From contig JAQGBZ010000239.1 in the NCBI GenBank assembly GCA_034687125.1, forward strand, positions 1 to 64,000: a stretch of 64,000 nucleotides of DNA, in the 5' to 3' direction. The position numbers and the translations under genes were made by a program. The notes under the pieces are model-generated. The model ran no database searches. It had not been told where the DNA came from and saw only the letters and a program-made list of their open reading frames with translations. Position 1 is the first letter of the stretch. The number at the start of each line of letters is the position of its first letter. The DNA comes from Neelides folsomi (Eukaryota; Arthropoda; Collembola; Neelipleona; Neelidae). This document shows positions 53,101 through 64,000 of this stretch, in pieces.

Positions 53101-56100
53101 ATCTCCCAGCCACGGATCCCAACAGACGGGATTCATCGATTGAAGCTGCCAGCGGAGGTTCCTAAATCAATTATATTTTATAAGGCCCCATTCCACTAAA
53201 CCCATTACCACCTCATTTTATTACATGAATAGAAAATCAAAAAAATCAATTTTCAAAATGGCGATCTCACCAATCAAAAAATTCTATTTAATTAATTTAA
53301 TTCGCATATTTGTTATATATTTATTTGTAGTTTACTGGAAATTTTTGACGCAATATATCAATATGCTCCTCTTACGTAAAAAATATTTTATATACAAAAT
53401 TAAATAATGTCATTATGTCATAAAATAAAAAATATCCAAAATTCAAAAGTTAACTCAATAGTTCATAAAATAAATAATAGTAATAAATTATATAGTAAAA
53501 ATAGAGAGAATAGAGATGCGCTAAAAGGAAGGAAAGAGACGAAACGAAGTTTATGCAATTAAAAGATATTTTGAGCAAATTCTTGACACTTGAGTCAATG
53601 ACCAGTCAAAAGAGTGTAAATGGATTTCATAGAATTGGACAGACTCCCAATCGTCGGAGGAGGCAATAAAAAGTTCATAAATACTAACATAGAAAACTCA
53701 TGGGATGAGAAGAGTGGGCAGACTCACCGTTTCTTTCATCAGCGCCACGATGTCAATGGCGTAGTCCTCAGCTGCCTTAAACTCCTGAACCGCCATTTGA
53801 TGTTCTACGGTATGGGATTTCTCCGCACTGGAAATCTCTTTGAGGGTCAACTTCCCATACATGAAGCTCTCGTTGATTCTTTCTTCTAACCCACTCAGAG
53901 ACTCATACAAGTGAACGAGCATCATACAAAGAGTTTCGTAATTCACAATGAAATTACTAACAATTTCACACTCATCTTTCAAATTCTTTCCTTCGTCGAT
54001 CCCTAAAGAAAAGCATTCATTAATAAAGACAGCTTTTAAGAACTCAGCACAATTGAGCTGAGTTAATACAATTTTCCAAAACTTTCTTCAGTAAAAATAC
54101 ATTGGACCAATAAAATTAAAGTAAAAGTCCAAATACTGAAATAATCCTCATCTTTATACGAGTTTCAATTTCTCAGAAACCATTTATCTATTCTTTCCAT
54201 ATTAATAATATTGATACATAAGTTGATACATAATACAAGTACAGAGGGTGAAAAGAGAAAAAAACGCTTTCAAAATTTGCCTTTTAATCTAAATTGGCCG
54301 GGAATGGATGTCTTTAACATTCTCACTATGTTGTCCATTTTCTTCGACGACCTTACGGCATCGTCTTTTCCATGCTTCGAACACCCGCCATGTCCTTTGT
54401 AAATCAATCTTATTCCACTCCTGCTTCAAAACTTTCCAAACTCCCGCAATACTTTTGGCTCGTCTATTCCAAAGACGTTGCTTAATGTACCCAAAACCGA
54501 AAAAGTCAAGAGGAGAGATATCAGGCGATTTCATAGGTATTTCGTTATTTGGGATGATTGTAATTCTCAGTCGTCTCTTTAGATCTGAAGCGTAAGCTTG
54601 AGTCTTCTTCCCCGTGTGTGAAGTTGCTTTATCGTGATGGATAAACAACTTCGATAACTCGGCGGGATTGTAGAGTTTTGGAAGCTCAATTTCAAGTAAA
54701 GGCTTAAGTACATTATCGATATAAAAATCCTGGTTCACTTTAGTTTTGACAGGTACCTTAATTAAAGGGAGTATCCCTCGTCCACATATTGCCCCAACGA
54801 CCATGAACTGCAACCCAAAGCTTTCTCTTATTGGACTGACTATCTCTTGGACTAACTTCTCTCTGACTATAAAAAGATTTGTGAAAAGTCACTACCATCC
54901 CTTCCACTTTGGGATCAATTCTTTTACGCCCCATTTTGGCAAATTAATGAATAAATTTGTGTCTCTGATAGAATTATACACAATAAACACAATCCCGCCC
55001 AAAAATTCCCGCTATGAAGATTATGCATATTAATTAACATTAAGACCACCAGCGTTTTTTTCTCTTTTCACCCTGTACATACTTATAATGAACGAACATA
55101 AAAGCATAAAATATTTATAAACTGGTTTTGGAACTGTTAATATAATAAGGATGAGGAAAGTGATACATAAGCACAAAGATAATTAACAAGTTAAACGCAT
55201 TGAAGCATAATTTTAATAAACTCTTTGAAATTCAAATTGTGAATTGGACCGTTGAAAACGCCAAGGCTTTCAAACAACTTTTTTCAATGGGGAAATATTC
55301 CACAGCCTTCATTAGAATGTGGAAAAAGAATATTTTGAAAGAGGAGAAAGGGAGTAAAGGAAATAATGACCATATTTGATAAGCTAAATGATATTCATGA
55401 TGTGCTCTTCTCCGCATTTACATAACATCGGCATTCGACACGACGACGGCACAACGCAAAAGAGAAATTTTTGAAAACCTTCGATTCTCGGAAGAGTCTT
55501 TTCAATATCCTTCTGGAGTTTCTTTGCCGTTTCCAAATTGTTCATTTTGGCAATTTTAACATGTGAAACCGTCGAGGTCGCATCAGTCCCTGCAGCATTA
55601 TCTGGCAAAATAGGGAAAGCTTCTTTCCGCAAATCCTTCACGCGTTTCCCCAACTAAGATAAAGAAAAGAATCAACAAGTGCTTTAAATGGGAAGGAATC
55701 GTGGTTTATGCAAGAAGGGAATGACTCCTGTGTGCAACTTGTGGAACTCGCTCCTAACCCGTTTTTTTTCTTATTTTTGGCTCAAATGAGAATTCCCTGA
55801 GGAATGAGCTTAATTAAACCCAAAGGAGGGATGATCTCTAATTCGAGTCGGAATTTGGGGAATAAGGCCAACAGAAAACACACACCAAATTCCACCTTAT
55901 GAAGACAATGGTCCAAGATGAAGATTATTGACTTTCCTCTCAAATGCACATAAAATAAAAGCTAAAAATGAACTTTTTGAACAGACGTCAGACATAAATA
56001 TTTCCAACTATTACTGATACTTATAGGATTCGCCATTAAATTGGCAAGTAATTCAAGTCCAACATTAAATTGTTTATGGAACCCTACTACTTATTTATAA

Positions 56101-59100
56101 ATATTTCGAAATAATGATTTTAATGAAAATGGCAAAAGATGATAAAATGATAACATTTGTCATATAGAGAAAGATATAAAAGAGAAAGGTAATAGGTAGC
56201 AAAAACAGAGTTTATACTAGAGCATGTAGTGTTCATGTGCGGTATACTCAATTGTATACCGTATTTATCGTTAGATATTTATCGTTAGACATAGCTAACA
56301 CACTTATAATGTTAGTATAGTTATAATGTACAATTATGTATAGTTGGAGATTTGAGATTGAAAAGGTATTCATTTGAAATCCGGTTCTCTTCCATTCCTT
56401 TCATCCGGACGAGAAATCCCAGGAGGAAATGAAAGAAGATGAAATGAACTTACCTAATAATAATAATAACGTGACGTGCATTAGATGAAACGACTGTAAC
56501 TTATCTGTATGCTTATTATAACTATTGTAGGTATGCATTGTCACGATTTTCATCTATAGGAGCATCTATCCTAAATACTTTACATAATAACCGTATGAGA
56601 AATATTTAATACATTTGAGGATCCAGTTAAACAAAAATGTCTCGCAATATGTGAAATCTAAAAACAATAAATAACCTACTTTCCCATTAATATAATTTAA
56701 TGAAACCATAAATTGAGCCAAATTGTGCAAATATGTATCTGTATGATCTCTATTCCATGTTCACAAATAACATATAATTTTTAAACATTATGTATGAACT
56801 CACAAGGGTTAAAAAATATCATTACCATTAATGAATTTCACTATTACGTATTTGTTTCCAGTTTCAGTGGATGGAACTATTTATATCAAATGATGTAAAG
56901 TAAATGGGTAAACCGGATGTAAGTAGAATGATTGATGATTAAAAGGGAGGAATGAAAAGTAATGGGATTCAGATAAAGATATGAGGCTTATTGAAGGAGT
57001 CGAAACTGATCGAACTTGAAGTAATGAAAGTAAAGAAGGGAAGAGAAAAATCGAAATAAGGGAACGGTCGACTTGTGTGGATCAAACTAACAATATGAGG
57101 GAAATTGGGCTAAGCGTCTTCCTTGATAGATGACAACAATAGGCGGATCCTTGGAATGGGACCAGAGCCAAGTTAGAGAAAAAGAGCTCAACGACTCCAT
57201 TCATAATCCATAGTCTGATTCAGTGGATTCAAAGGAGGAAATGCCCAGTGAAATGAGAGAAAGAACGATGATGCTTCTTCCTTCTTCGTATTACCTCGGA
57301 TGCAAATGACTCGCATAAAATCACATGTATAATATCCCATCTTGCTTTGGGTTTCATTGATGATATTTATTCAATGCTCTTATTACCTTAATTTCATATT
57401 TACCATTGTATCATATTAATTGAATAAATGAACCTTTTATTATTATTATTAAAAATCGACACTCCCATTTTTGCATTATCCAACACATTTAAAGTTACTA
57501 TTTATTCAAACCATCTGTAAATGCATTCATCTTCGAATGCATTGAATAAAAATATTTATGGATTTTCCGTGTAGGTTTGATCCTTCCTTTTAAAATGTGA
57601 GTAAACATGAGATAATTTTATGAATCTATTGACTCAATTCGCAAATATCTTAGCTATATCTATTAGATTGAGAAATCATAAAATGTAAAATGGGTTAGTG
57701 AGTCACTTACAGATTGGATGGTTTCCAAAAGGGAGTCGCGGCGGGCGTTGATGGCCGCCTCTTTCTCAACTTCAATCACTTTTTTCCCAATGTCGGCCAT
57801 CATTTGTCGGAGGGCCACCTCCGCCGGGACTGTCTGAAGTCCGCCACACTGGAATAGAAAACGAGAGTAGAAATTTCCCGGGGAGTTGCAGGAGGGAGGT
57901 GGGGACCACACACATGCGCTTCTCTTCCAGCCCCCCAACCCTCCGAAATTCGGATTCATGGGAAGAAAGTCAAAGTTCACTCCATTCAATCCTATCTATG
58001 ATTTCCCTTTGAAGCTTTCAAGGGTCATATCCTAACTCACTTTACGCATCACCTCAATTTCCCATCCCAATGAGAACCTTTCACTCAACTTTATAATTAC
58101 TAATTTCCTCAATTCCAATATCTGAGTTGTAAGTTTGAAAGATCCTAATTGTAAGTCTAAATGCTTTATTCGAAGACTTAGGAGAATTTACCTTTGTACT
58201 TTACATACCTAAATAACTACAAAATATGCTGTCGTAATAAAGCAAATGCAAGTGTATTTAATTCATGTATCGGCAGTAAGACTTTTTCTCGAAATTCTCT
58301 CAATACATAATGTACTGCGTAGATGCGTGGAATACATAAAACAAGATGGGATCATATTGAGATTTTACATTGTGAAAATGCATTAGTAGTTTAAATTGTA
58401 TTTAGTCGTTTCCACTGTAATTTCATTCTTCACTTTGAAGATGAGTTGTAGAAGCTTTTTGGGATTAAAGAGATTTTATTCCCATTAGAAGGGTTGGTGA
58501 AAAGAGTGGAAGGCGCGATGAAAGAAAGTCCTTCCATCACACAACCTGTAAAATTTAATTGAGTTTGAGCGAGATGTAATTGAGTTGAGAAATTCATTTC
58601 CTCCTCTTACCTCCACTTCGCTTACGCTCTCAACCCAATGAGAAGAATAGAGAAGAAATTTAATTTCCTTTCCTCTCACGAATCATTTAAAACCATATCA
58701 TGTCAGTCTTTCTTTTTTTGGAATTTGGCTATTTGAGTATAAATCATAAATACAATTGTCTGAAATGGATCCCATATACCATTAAATAAAAATCGTATTT
58801 GCAAAGTCTGGAAGTGAAAGCTGGAGTCTTTAATAAAACCTTTTCTTCCCATGCATTTGCATATTATTTTTATACAAAAAACTCTGTTAATGTTACAACG
58901 AAGTTCACTATTATATTTCTACCATTATATCATTTTACAATAAGAGAGTAGCGAGCTTGAGAGTAATAGGATATGAAAGATATGATGGATAAAATAAACT
59001 TGTATGAGGATACTCTCATATTGCTGTGCAATGATGAGGAACACAGAGGAAGCGAAGCTCAACAAGTGACGAAAAAGAAACTTCTCGAAGCTTATTACGT

Positions 59101-62050
59101 CTATCGATTCCTATAGACTTCTCATGTAATTGAATGAATTTCTTTCAGACCATCTCATTTTTTATGTAACTAAAAATAGATCATTCTGATACCCAAAAGT
59201 TAGAAATTGATATAAAAAGCAAAAATATTATTCGAGACATAAACTTACCTGTTGAGTTGAGTCAATGAATTTCCCTGCGACATTTTCCAAAGCTTCGAGT
59301 GAAGGTGAGTTGATCCTCCGCCCAGATCTCAACGTCTCATTAATTTCTTCTGCTTTGATGAGGAAAGTGATAAAATGCTCAATGACGACGAGACGAAGAT
59401 ACAAACATTCTTCGAGCTCTTTTGTTGACTTATTGAGTCCTTGGGTTTTAATGGCTAGGTCAGCTGCAGACTCCTCGTTCAATTCATTTTTAATTTCATC
59501 CGCGAGAGAAAAGCGGCGGAGACGATTCGTTGCCGTTTTCAACCTCCCAATTGCCTCCTTTGTGGCATCTCGCAAAGATTCTGCTTCAGATCTCGTTGTT
59601 CCTAATTCAGCTTCGCAGTTTTTCCATCCTTCAATTTCCACAGTGGCGGCGAAAACCTTGAAAAATAAAAAGGAAATTGACAAGAATTTGAAATGACAAA
59701 AAATCGATATGTAACACTTTCGCGTCTTTCTGTATATAACAATTCAATCTTTCAATCTGAAAGAAAAATTTCATTTGATAAAATGTATTTAATATGAAAA
59801 GAATTGAAAATGAGTTTGTTTATTTATAAAGAAATAAGCCCAGAGATTTTACAACAAATTGAAAATATATGAAAGATCACAAATATATGAACATAAACTG
59901 TAGTATGGTATACATACATAGTTATATGGTAAATGTGTATCCATACTTATACCATATTTAAATACATTCTTACAATATTACATATTGCAAATACCATCTA
60001 GAAAATTTAGATATATCATACGCACTTCGCTATAACCTGTCAAAATTCTTGTTGACCTTTATACAATACTCGCTTAGGACTGCCTAATTTAGTATTTCCT
60101 TTTCATTTCCGAATGAAAATATTAGATTGGGAAAAGTTGATAAAACTATGAAAGCTATATTGTTAAAATATAACTCACAATGTTGAATTCTTCTAAATAC
60201 TCGCTCAGGACTGCTGTGATGTACAAATTCTCTTCGAATTTCTTCATCCCATCTCTCCTTTTGATCAATTCATCATGAGACCTTCGAATGCCCTATTTAC
60301 AACAACAGCATTAAAATCTTACAAAACTTATAATTTACAAAGTAAGAAAGTACGTTCAACCCAATTTTCCTTCTCGTTTAAATCTTTTAGTAAAAGTTTA
60401 ATTAGTTCCTTTTGATAAATTCAAAGCTCACCTTCGTCCTTTCATCATCCCATCCGAATTTGTCTAGTAGAATTTCCCCTTTACTTAAAGCACCGTATGT
60501 TACTTCATTCAATTTCTTTTTGAATTTACTTAAGTCGTCTAATACTTCGGATTTGTCGAGCTCGTCCAACTTCTTATGAGCCTTTAATCATACATTTTTT
60601 TATATTTCCTCTTCTTTAATAATTTCATACATATTGTACACTACTATGTACTCAAATATATCATACGTGCAGAAATAATAATGGTAATAAATATATTTAT
60701 AACGTACAGATTGTGCTAAATCGAAAAACTGAATTGTGTAATTTAAATCTTCTTTATAATTCTCAAAAGTGTCCACGAGGGTGTTGAGAACATCGAGGTA
60801 GTGAAATGCAGAAGATTTGAGTGGGAATGTTGGCCAGTGCTTGAACCTTTTGCTCTCAATGATCCGCGTCATATGGAGCGCCGATTCTTGAAGGGTCTGA
60901 AAATGGGGAATTGTGGTTTAAATAAAAGAAAGTAATGAAATAATACCATGATGGTAATGAGAGTTGAGTCGACAGCTTTTAGCTCAACTTCCGTCTCTCC
61001 TTTATCCATTCCGAAATGTTTCCTCACGACGACGTCTCCAATTTCCTCTTTCAATTTCTCAACCTTCCTTCCCAACTCGTCAAGTTCTATTTTCTCCTCC
61101 ATTTTTTCTCTTTGAGTTTTCAATCCGTCGTCGAGGATCCGTCGACGGTCGTGAAGCTTTTCGAGCCATCCTTCCACTTGACTCTTAGCTATCCCACAAA
61201 TAAACAACTTTCATAAACAAACTCATTTTCATCGAACATGGAAGTTAAAAGGACAAAATTTTAATTACCAAACTCAGCTTCGGACTTCGTCTTCAAAGGC
61301 CTTGAATCACAATCTGAGTTATTTCCTATTTCTTCGATCTTTCCTAATAGGTCTTGCCCAGCTTCAAGCGTCTTAACAAGGGATGAAAGCATTTGAGCTC
61401 TTTTCCCTTTCATCTTCCCTAAAGAGTCTCGTGGATTGTTGAAGTCAGTTACTTGTGGATCTTTTTCTAATTCAAGCACCCTCCCGAAACAATCTTCATA
61501 TGCCCTACAAAAATATTTTGTTTAATTTAGAAATTAAAATTTTTATTTATTAAACATTAGTTCCGTTACTTTGAAAAAGTCAATTTATATTTTAGACTAC
61601 ATAGTATTATAAGTATTTGAGTAATGAATATTTCATGAAAAATACTTAAAAAATGCGAGGTTGAGATAAATCAACGTTCTTCTTTCTTCAAGTTGGAAAT
61701 TGAGATCTTTCCATGCAAGTCCGAGTGAGTCGGCCATCGCCGCGTAAACTTCTCCTCTTGGCCTTTGAGTTGCAATTAGTTGATCTGCTTGTTTCAATAA
61801 TTCTTCTACAGGACTTTGCTTGCTCTTAGTTCATAGGTACGATTTTACGATTATACAATGAGTAGTTTTACATAAAATCAATTTATCAGTATTGTTTACA
61901 TGTTTATTTTTATATCTAAAGGTTTACTTGTAATTTTAACAAGACATCATCATGGTGCACAAGCATCGACTCGGCTTCTTTAGCTGTTGAGCCAAGATAA
62001 GTTAAGAGAGGATTCATTTCCAAAATCTTCAATTCCAATTTCTCGCGGCT
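43384..62050 (-). CDS. Giant spectrin-repeat and Ig-domain protein, 5'-truncated (31 exons seen)
   Basis: One long minus-strand gene that continues beyond the right edge. From 5' to 3' the exons run from 61928-62050 to 43384-43532; every junction keeps frame, giving 8,172 nt and about 2,723 residues. Order of domains: many spectrin-like three-helix repeats (exons between 51917 and 62050), a Thr/Ser-rich linker (50747-51732), seven I-set Ig domains (47217-51048), a 1,935-nt Pro/Ser-rich exon, and a short tail ending HQAPK. Such proteins are cytoskeletal scaffolds. The Ig, SPSK and ESDYxSD features recall arthropod titin/sallimus-type muscle proteins, while spectrin repeats next to Ig domains recall CCDC141-like proteins. 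No kinase, RhoGEF or SH3 domain is visible. The exact family is not settled. The weakest splice choice is the donor at 55479. Confidence 0.88.
44105..45208. other. Intron of the giant gene, no other feature
   Basis: AT-rich 1.1-kb intron between the long Pro/Ser-rich exon and the tail exons. Nothing else recognised. Confidence 0.6.
45209..47143 (-). CDS. Long Pro/Ser-rich exon of the giant gene with SPSK repeats
   Basis: A single 1,935-nt exon (645 codons) between the last Ig domain and the tail. It is rich in Ser, Pro, Lys and Glu, with many SP/TP sites. About residue 220 of the exon comes SKFIPGEFKESDYESDFD followed by KIEPKWRPKS. Further on, between roughly 45845 and 46050, SPSK/SPKQ units recur every 8-11 residues (ESPSKTFESPKQTFGSPSK and so on). 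The region is likely intrinsically disordered and a target of proline-directed kinases. Because of the repeat, long open frames also appear on other strands and frames here; those are shadows. Confidence 0.88.
47217..51732 (-). CDS. Linker and seven I-set Ig domains of the giant gene
   Basis: Exons: 51521-51732, 50747-51048, 50051-50559, 49782-49939, 49604-49732, 49385-49540, 49057-49240, 48762-48928, 48420-48662, 48113-48329, 47850-48041, 47488-47688, 47217-47374. The first two are a Glu/Thr/Ser-rich linker. Seven Ig domains follow. Their core Trp motifs are ISWLKDG, VFWFRDG, IEWFHDD, VIWYHNG, VTWYKNA, LSWTKND and ITWFKDG; the F-strand Tyr/Cys motifs include FTCRAENEGG, DYACRAVNRLG and RYACVAENSAGVA. 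Domains 3-7 show YRLIARN, YRVNAIN, YMVKAKN, RYACVAEN and YMVKAAN: several have lost the canonical F-strand Cys, as is common in intracellular muscle I-set domains. No signal peptide or membrane segment is seen, which fits a cytoplasmic protein. Confidence 0.88.
51917..62050 (-). CDS. Spectrin-like repeat region of the giant gene (14 exons)
   Basis: Exons: 61928-62050, 61646-61824, 61269-61504, 60947-61188, 60708-60896, 60432-60581, 60179-60292, 59249-59656, 57711-57848, 55479-55653, 53728-54002, 52892-53161, 52212-52388, 51917-52097. Translation is nearly all amphipathic helix. Repeat signatures are clear: GSTAKEAESMLVHHDDVLLK, then RPRGEVYAAMADSLGLAWKD with the core Trp, and LEERRTLIYLNLAFF; later AKSQVEGWLEKLHDRRRIL; last ARGWLEEGLSLAKEGMEV and QIERIKRVAQISSQLYG. 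Helix C/helix A junctions of this type are typical of kalirin/trio/CCDC141-class spectrin repeats. The start of the region is outside the window. The upper exon of the second repeat (61824) has two possible acceptors three codons apart. Confidence 0.8.
54240..55077 (-). mobile_element. Decayed Tc1/mariner-type element inside an intron
   Basis: About 838 bp inserted in an intron of the giant gene. Terminal inverted repeats are 54242-54268 and 55051-55075; they share GGTGAAAAGAGAAAAAAACGCT and differ by a 2-base indel. Both ends are flanked by TA, the expected target duplication. Inside, a minus-strand frame encodes the rear part of a transposase. The coding relic is described separately. Orientation matches transcription of the host gene. 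Confidence 0.88.
54289..54940 (-). pseudogene. Tc1/mariner transposase relic, internally deleted and frameshifted
   Basis: The 5' part (near 54940, MGRKRIDPKVEGMVV) resembles the N-terminal helix-turn-helix start of mariner transposases. After about 25 codons the reading frame changes. The 3' part (ending at 54289) contains the second catalytic Asp in FIHHDKATSH and the third in SPDISPLDFFGFG. Counting between them gives 41 residues to the Asp of PLD, which suggests a DD41D-type element. The segment that should carry the first catalytic Asp and most of the DNA-binding region is absent. With a deletion and a frameshift it cannot encode an active enzyme. Confidence 0.85.
55654..57710. other. 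Large intron of the giant gene
   Basis: Two kilobases without coding exons. It contains a short palindrome plus tandem repeat at 56240-56289. No conserved microRNA or transposase was recognised. Confidence 0.5.
56240..56289. repeat. Small palindrome followed by a 14-bp tandem duplication
   Basis: The 8-bp arms cggtatac and gtataccg flank a 6-base loop at 56240-56261. Directly after come two exact copies of tatttatcgttaga (56262-56275 and 56276-56289). Possibly a small insertion scar. Confidence 0.6.
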
Positions 62051-64000
62051 CTATAAAATAAATTAAATCAGTTTGGATTAAATACTTAATACAAATGCAT
62101 TGGTATTTCTTGTAAAGTTGTTTGAAACTGTGTTTTGTTTTATTGAAGTGCTGAGTCAAGCCGTTCGTTGAAAATGCAAAAAGAAATAAACAAAAGTTTT
62201 CTAGCGTACAATTTAGCCTAAACGTTTCAAACTCCTGGCTTGGGTCCTAATTCTGCCTTAATTTATTTATCTCTCTTTCATGAATGAATTCGAGTGCCCA
62301 TCTGCCTTTTAATTTAAGTTAAACAACCTTGTAAATAATCATTTTAACCCCCAAACCCCAAAAGTCAAGAGTTTCATTAAAAGCCATTTAGTCGGAAAAA
62401 CTCTCAAATATCCAAATACTGATTTCAGTACTTTCCAATATCAAATATCTGTCTAATTTCACAAACTTTAAATACAACTAAAATATACAGTTATTCAGAT
62501 TGTACATTACAGATATAAAAGGAATTCAACATTCGAGATATTTATGCAATGTTAATGAAATACTTCAATGCCTCATTATTCAAAGAAAAATTTCTAATCA
62601 TCCTCGCCCATTTAAAATGATGGTTGAATAAAATATGAAAAGCAGGGATTGAAATTTGAATGAGTTTAGGGAGAGTTTGGAATTTCAGGAGACGAAAATA
62701 GGTGAGGATGCCATTAAAGAAGATGTATGTGAAAGTATGGATACGGGGATGTTGTGTAGCTGGTAACTTTCCTCATAAATCTCCTCCTTTGATCGGAAGG
62801 AGGGAGATGAGGAGTGAAATTGAATCTCTCTCGAGAGACCTCGTCTTCAAACATCCTCTCAACTAATTCTCACTTGATTCATTCAAAATTTTACCCAATT
62901 CATACACGTTGTCATCAAGTGGAGATTAAGGCTAAGCCAGGATATCATATTTCATATAGGGATAACTGCTTTATAGTATGGAAAGAACTGATCTACCATA
63001 TAATATTAAAGATACACATGTAAGCTTCCATATTGAATTATCCGGCTCTTACAGACATGTATCACTTCCTTAGAAATTAGCACAACATCCAGGTAAACAC
63101 AACCACCCTTCGATAATACCCTTGAAAGGTATAAAATAATTCTGAACTTCTAATTTCAATTAGTAAATATTTATAATTGGATAGGAAATACAATTATGGG
63201 TATAATAGGTAATAATTCACTGAAAAAAGTTTAACAATTTTACTATGTATTAGAATTATGGAAATATTTATAATTTCAAGTTTTAATAAAAATATACAAT
63301 GGCTTTGAAATATGTAAATAATAATCAAGTCAATATTTAAAGTTAAAAGAGATGACGGAAGCAATTATTTTTGAATTCTTCCCCATAATGTATTGACAAG
63401 CATAACAAATTATTAAATGTAAGATTGCAAGCCAGAGATATAAATATGAATTTAATAGGGAGTAGGGAGCAAAGGGCTGCATAGTTCTGCATGAGATGCA
63501 ATTAGAAGGGAGTGAAGAGCAGACTCGTGCTAATTGTGCAATCTTCATCATTCATCTCCTAATAGAAGTGACATAAAGATCAAGAGGTTGAGAGATAAGC
63601 TGAAATGTGATCTCATATGTTCCACATTATAAATATACAAGTTGAGATAGATGAAGATGGATTGAAAAATAATTGAGCAAAGATAGAGATCAGAAGAAGC
63701 ATTGAGATCGCCGACTACTCCTCTTATACTTTTTATTAGTAATTTTGACTTTTTTAACCTCCCTTCTGGATAAACTAGTTAAAACTGACTCTTTAATATT
63801 TTAAATTAGTATAGTTAAATTCATAATATAGAACACATTGAGTCTAAATATAAAAATATATTGTTTATGAGATATAATAAAGAAAGTGTGAATCCTGATA
63901 GAATTATGGAATGTGCCATGAGTAATACATAAGAAGTACATGGGATTTAATAAACATCTGAGAGCGTCGTGGATGTTTCATAAGGGCGGAAAAGAGAGAA
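62051..64000. other. Intronic or upstream DNA of the giant gene
   Basis: No exon continuing the spectrin-repeat frame was found to the right edge. The exon at 61928-62050 begins with an acceptor site, so coding exons must lie further right, outside the window. Open frames here are short and lack motifs. Confidence 0.5.

Noticed and set aside
63330-63551. 73-codon minus-strand frame as a possible 5' exon of the giant gene
   Set aside because: Hydrophobic, Cys-rich and unlike the helical spectrin repeats; no donor site that joins in phase to the exon at 61928-62050.
1-64000. tRNA or rRNA genes
   Set aside because: No B-box-like GGTTCGAATCC context with matching acceptor stem and no rRNA core sequence was noticed; a covariance-model scan would be decisive.

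Overview
The window is animal nuclear DNA: AT-rich, with short GT-AG introns and families such as lamin, optineurin/NEMO and muscle-type Ig/spectrin proteins. The genes look protostome, most likely arthropod, but the sequence alone does not fix the species. Gene models were built by reading exons by eye and requiring that frames join. All main models close in phase.

Left block (0.4-12.9 kb) is compact. GPN3 (+, 443-1580) converges on V-ATPase subunit E (-, 1946-3045). That gene sits head-to-head, about 350 bp apart, with VPS18 (+, 3397-7578), which converges on a PLEKHO/CKIP-1-like PH-domain gene (-, 7892-12876). Two extra exons at 18.0-18.9 kb may give the PH gene another N-terminus. V-ATPase and VPS18 both serve endosome/lysosome maturation.

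Middle (13-34.4 kb) is gene-poor. It holds a complete B-type lamin gene (+, 20339-23305) and a canonical miR-9 hairpin on the minus strand (about 24725-24812). It also has a perfect 53-bp inverted repeat at 15.0-15.2 kb and a diverged long hairpin at 19.4-19.55 kb. No other gene was recognised between 23.3 and 34.4 kb.

Right block: a CIMAP/ODF3 (SHIPPO) cilia/sperm-tail gene (+, 34453-35786) converges on a ten-exon optineurin/NEMO-like ubiquitin-binding gene (-, 36590-40577). A 5'-truncated giant gene then fills 43384 to at least 62050 on the minus strand. Its 31 visible exons, all in phase, give about 2,723 residues: spectrin-like repeats, seven I-set Ig domains, a long Pro/Ser-rich exon with SPSK repeats, and a tail with KFxPGExxESDYxSD motifs. 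One of its introns contains a decayed, internally deleted Tc1/mariner element with matching terminal repeats (54240-55077). A GC-rich hAT-like transposon end lies near 41.9 kb.

No tRNA, rRNA, CRISPR or prokaryote-type operon was seen.
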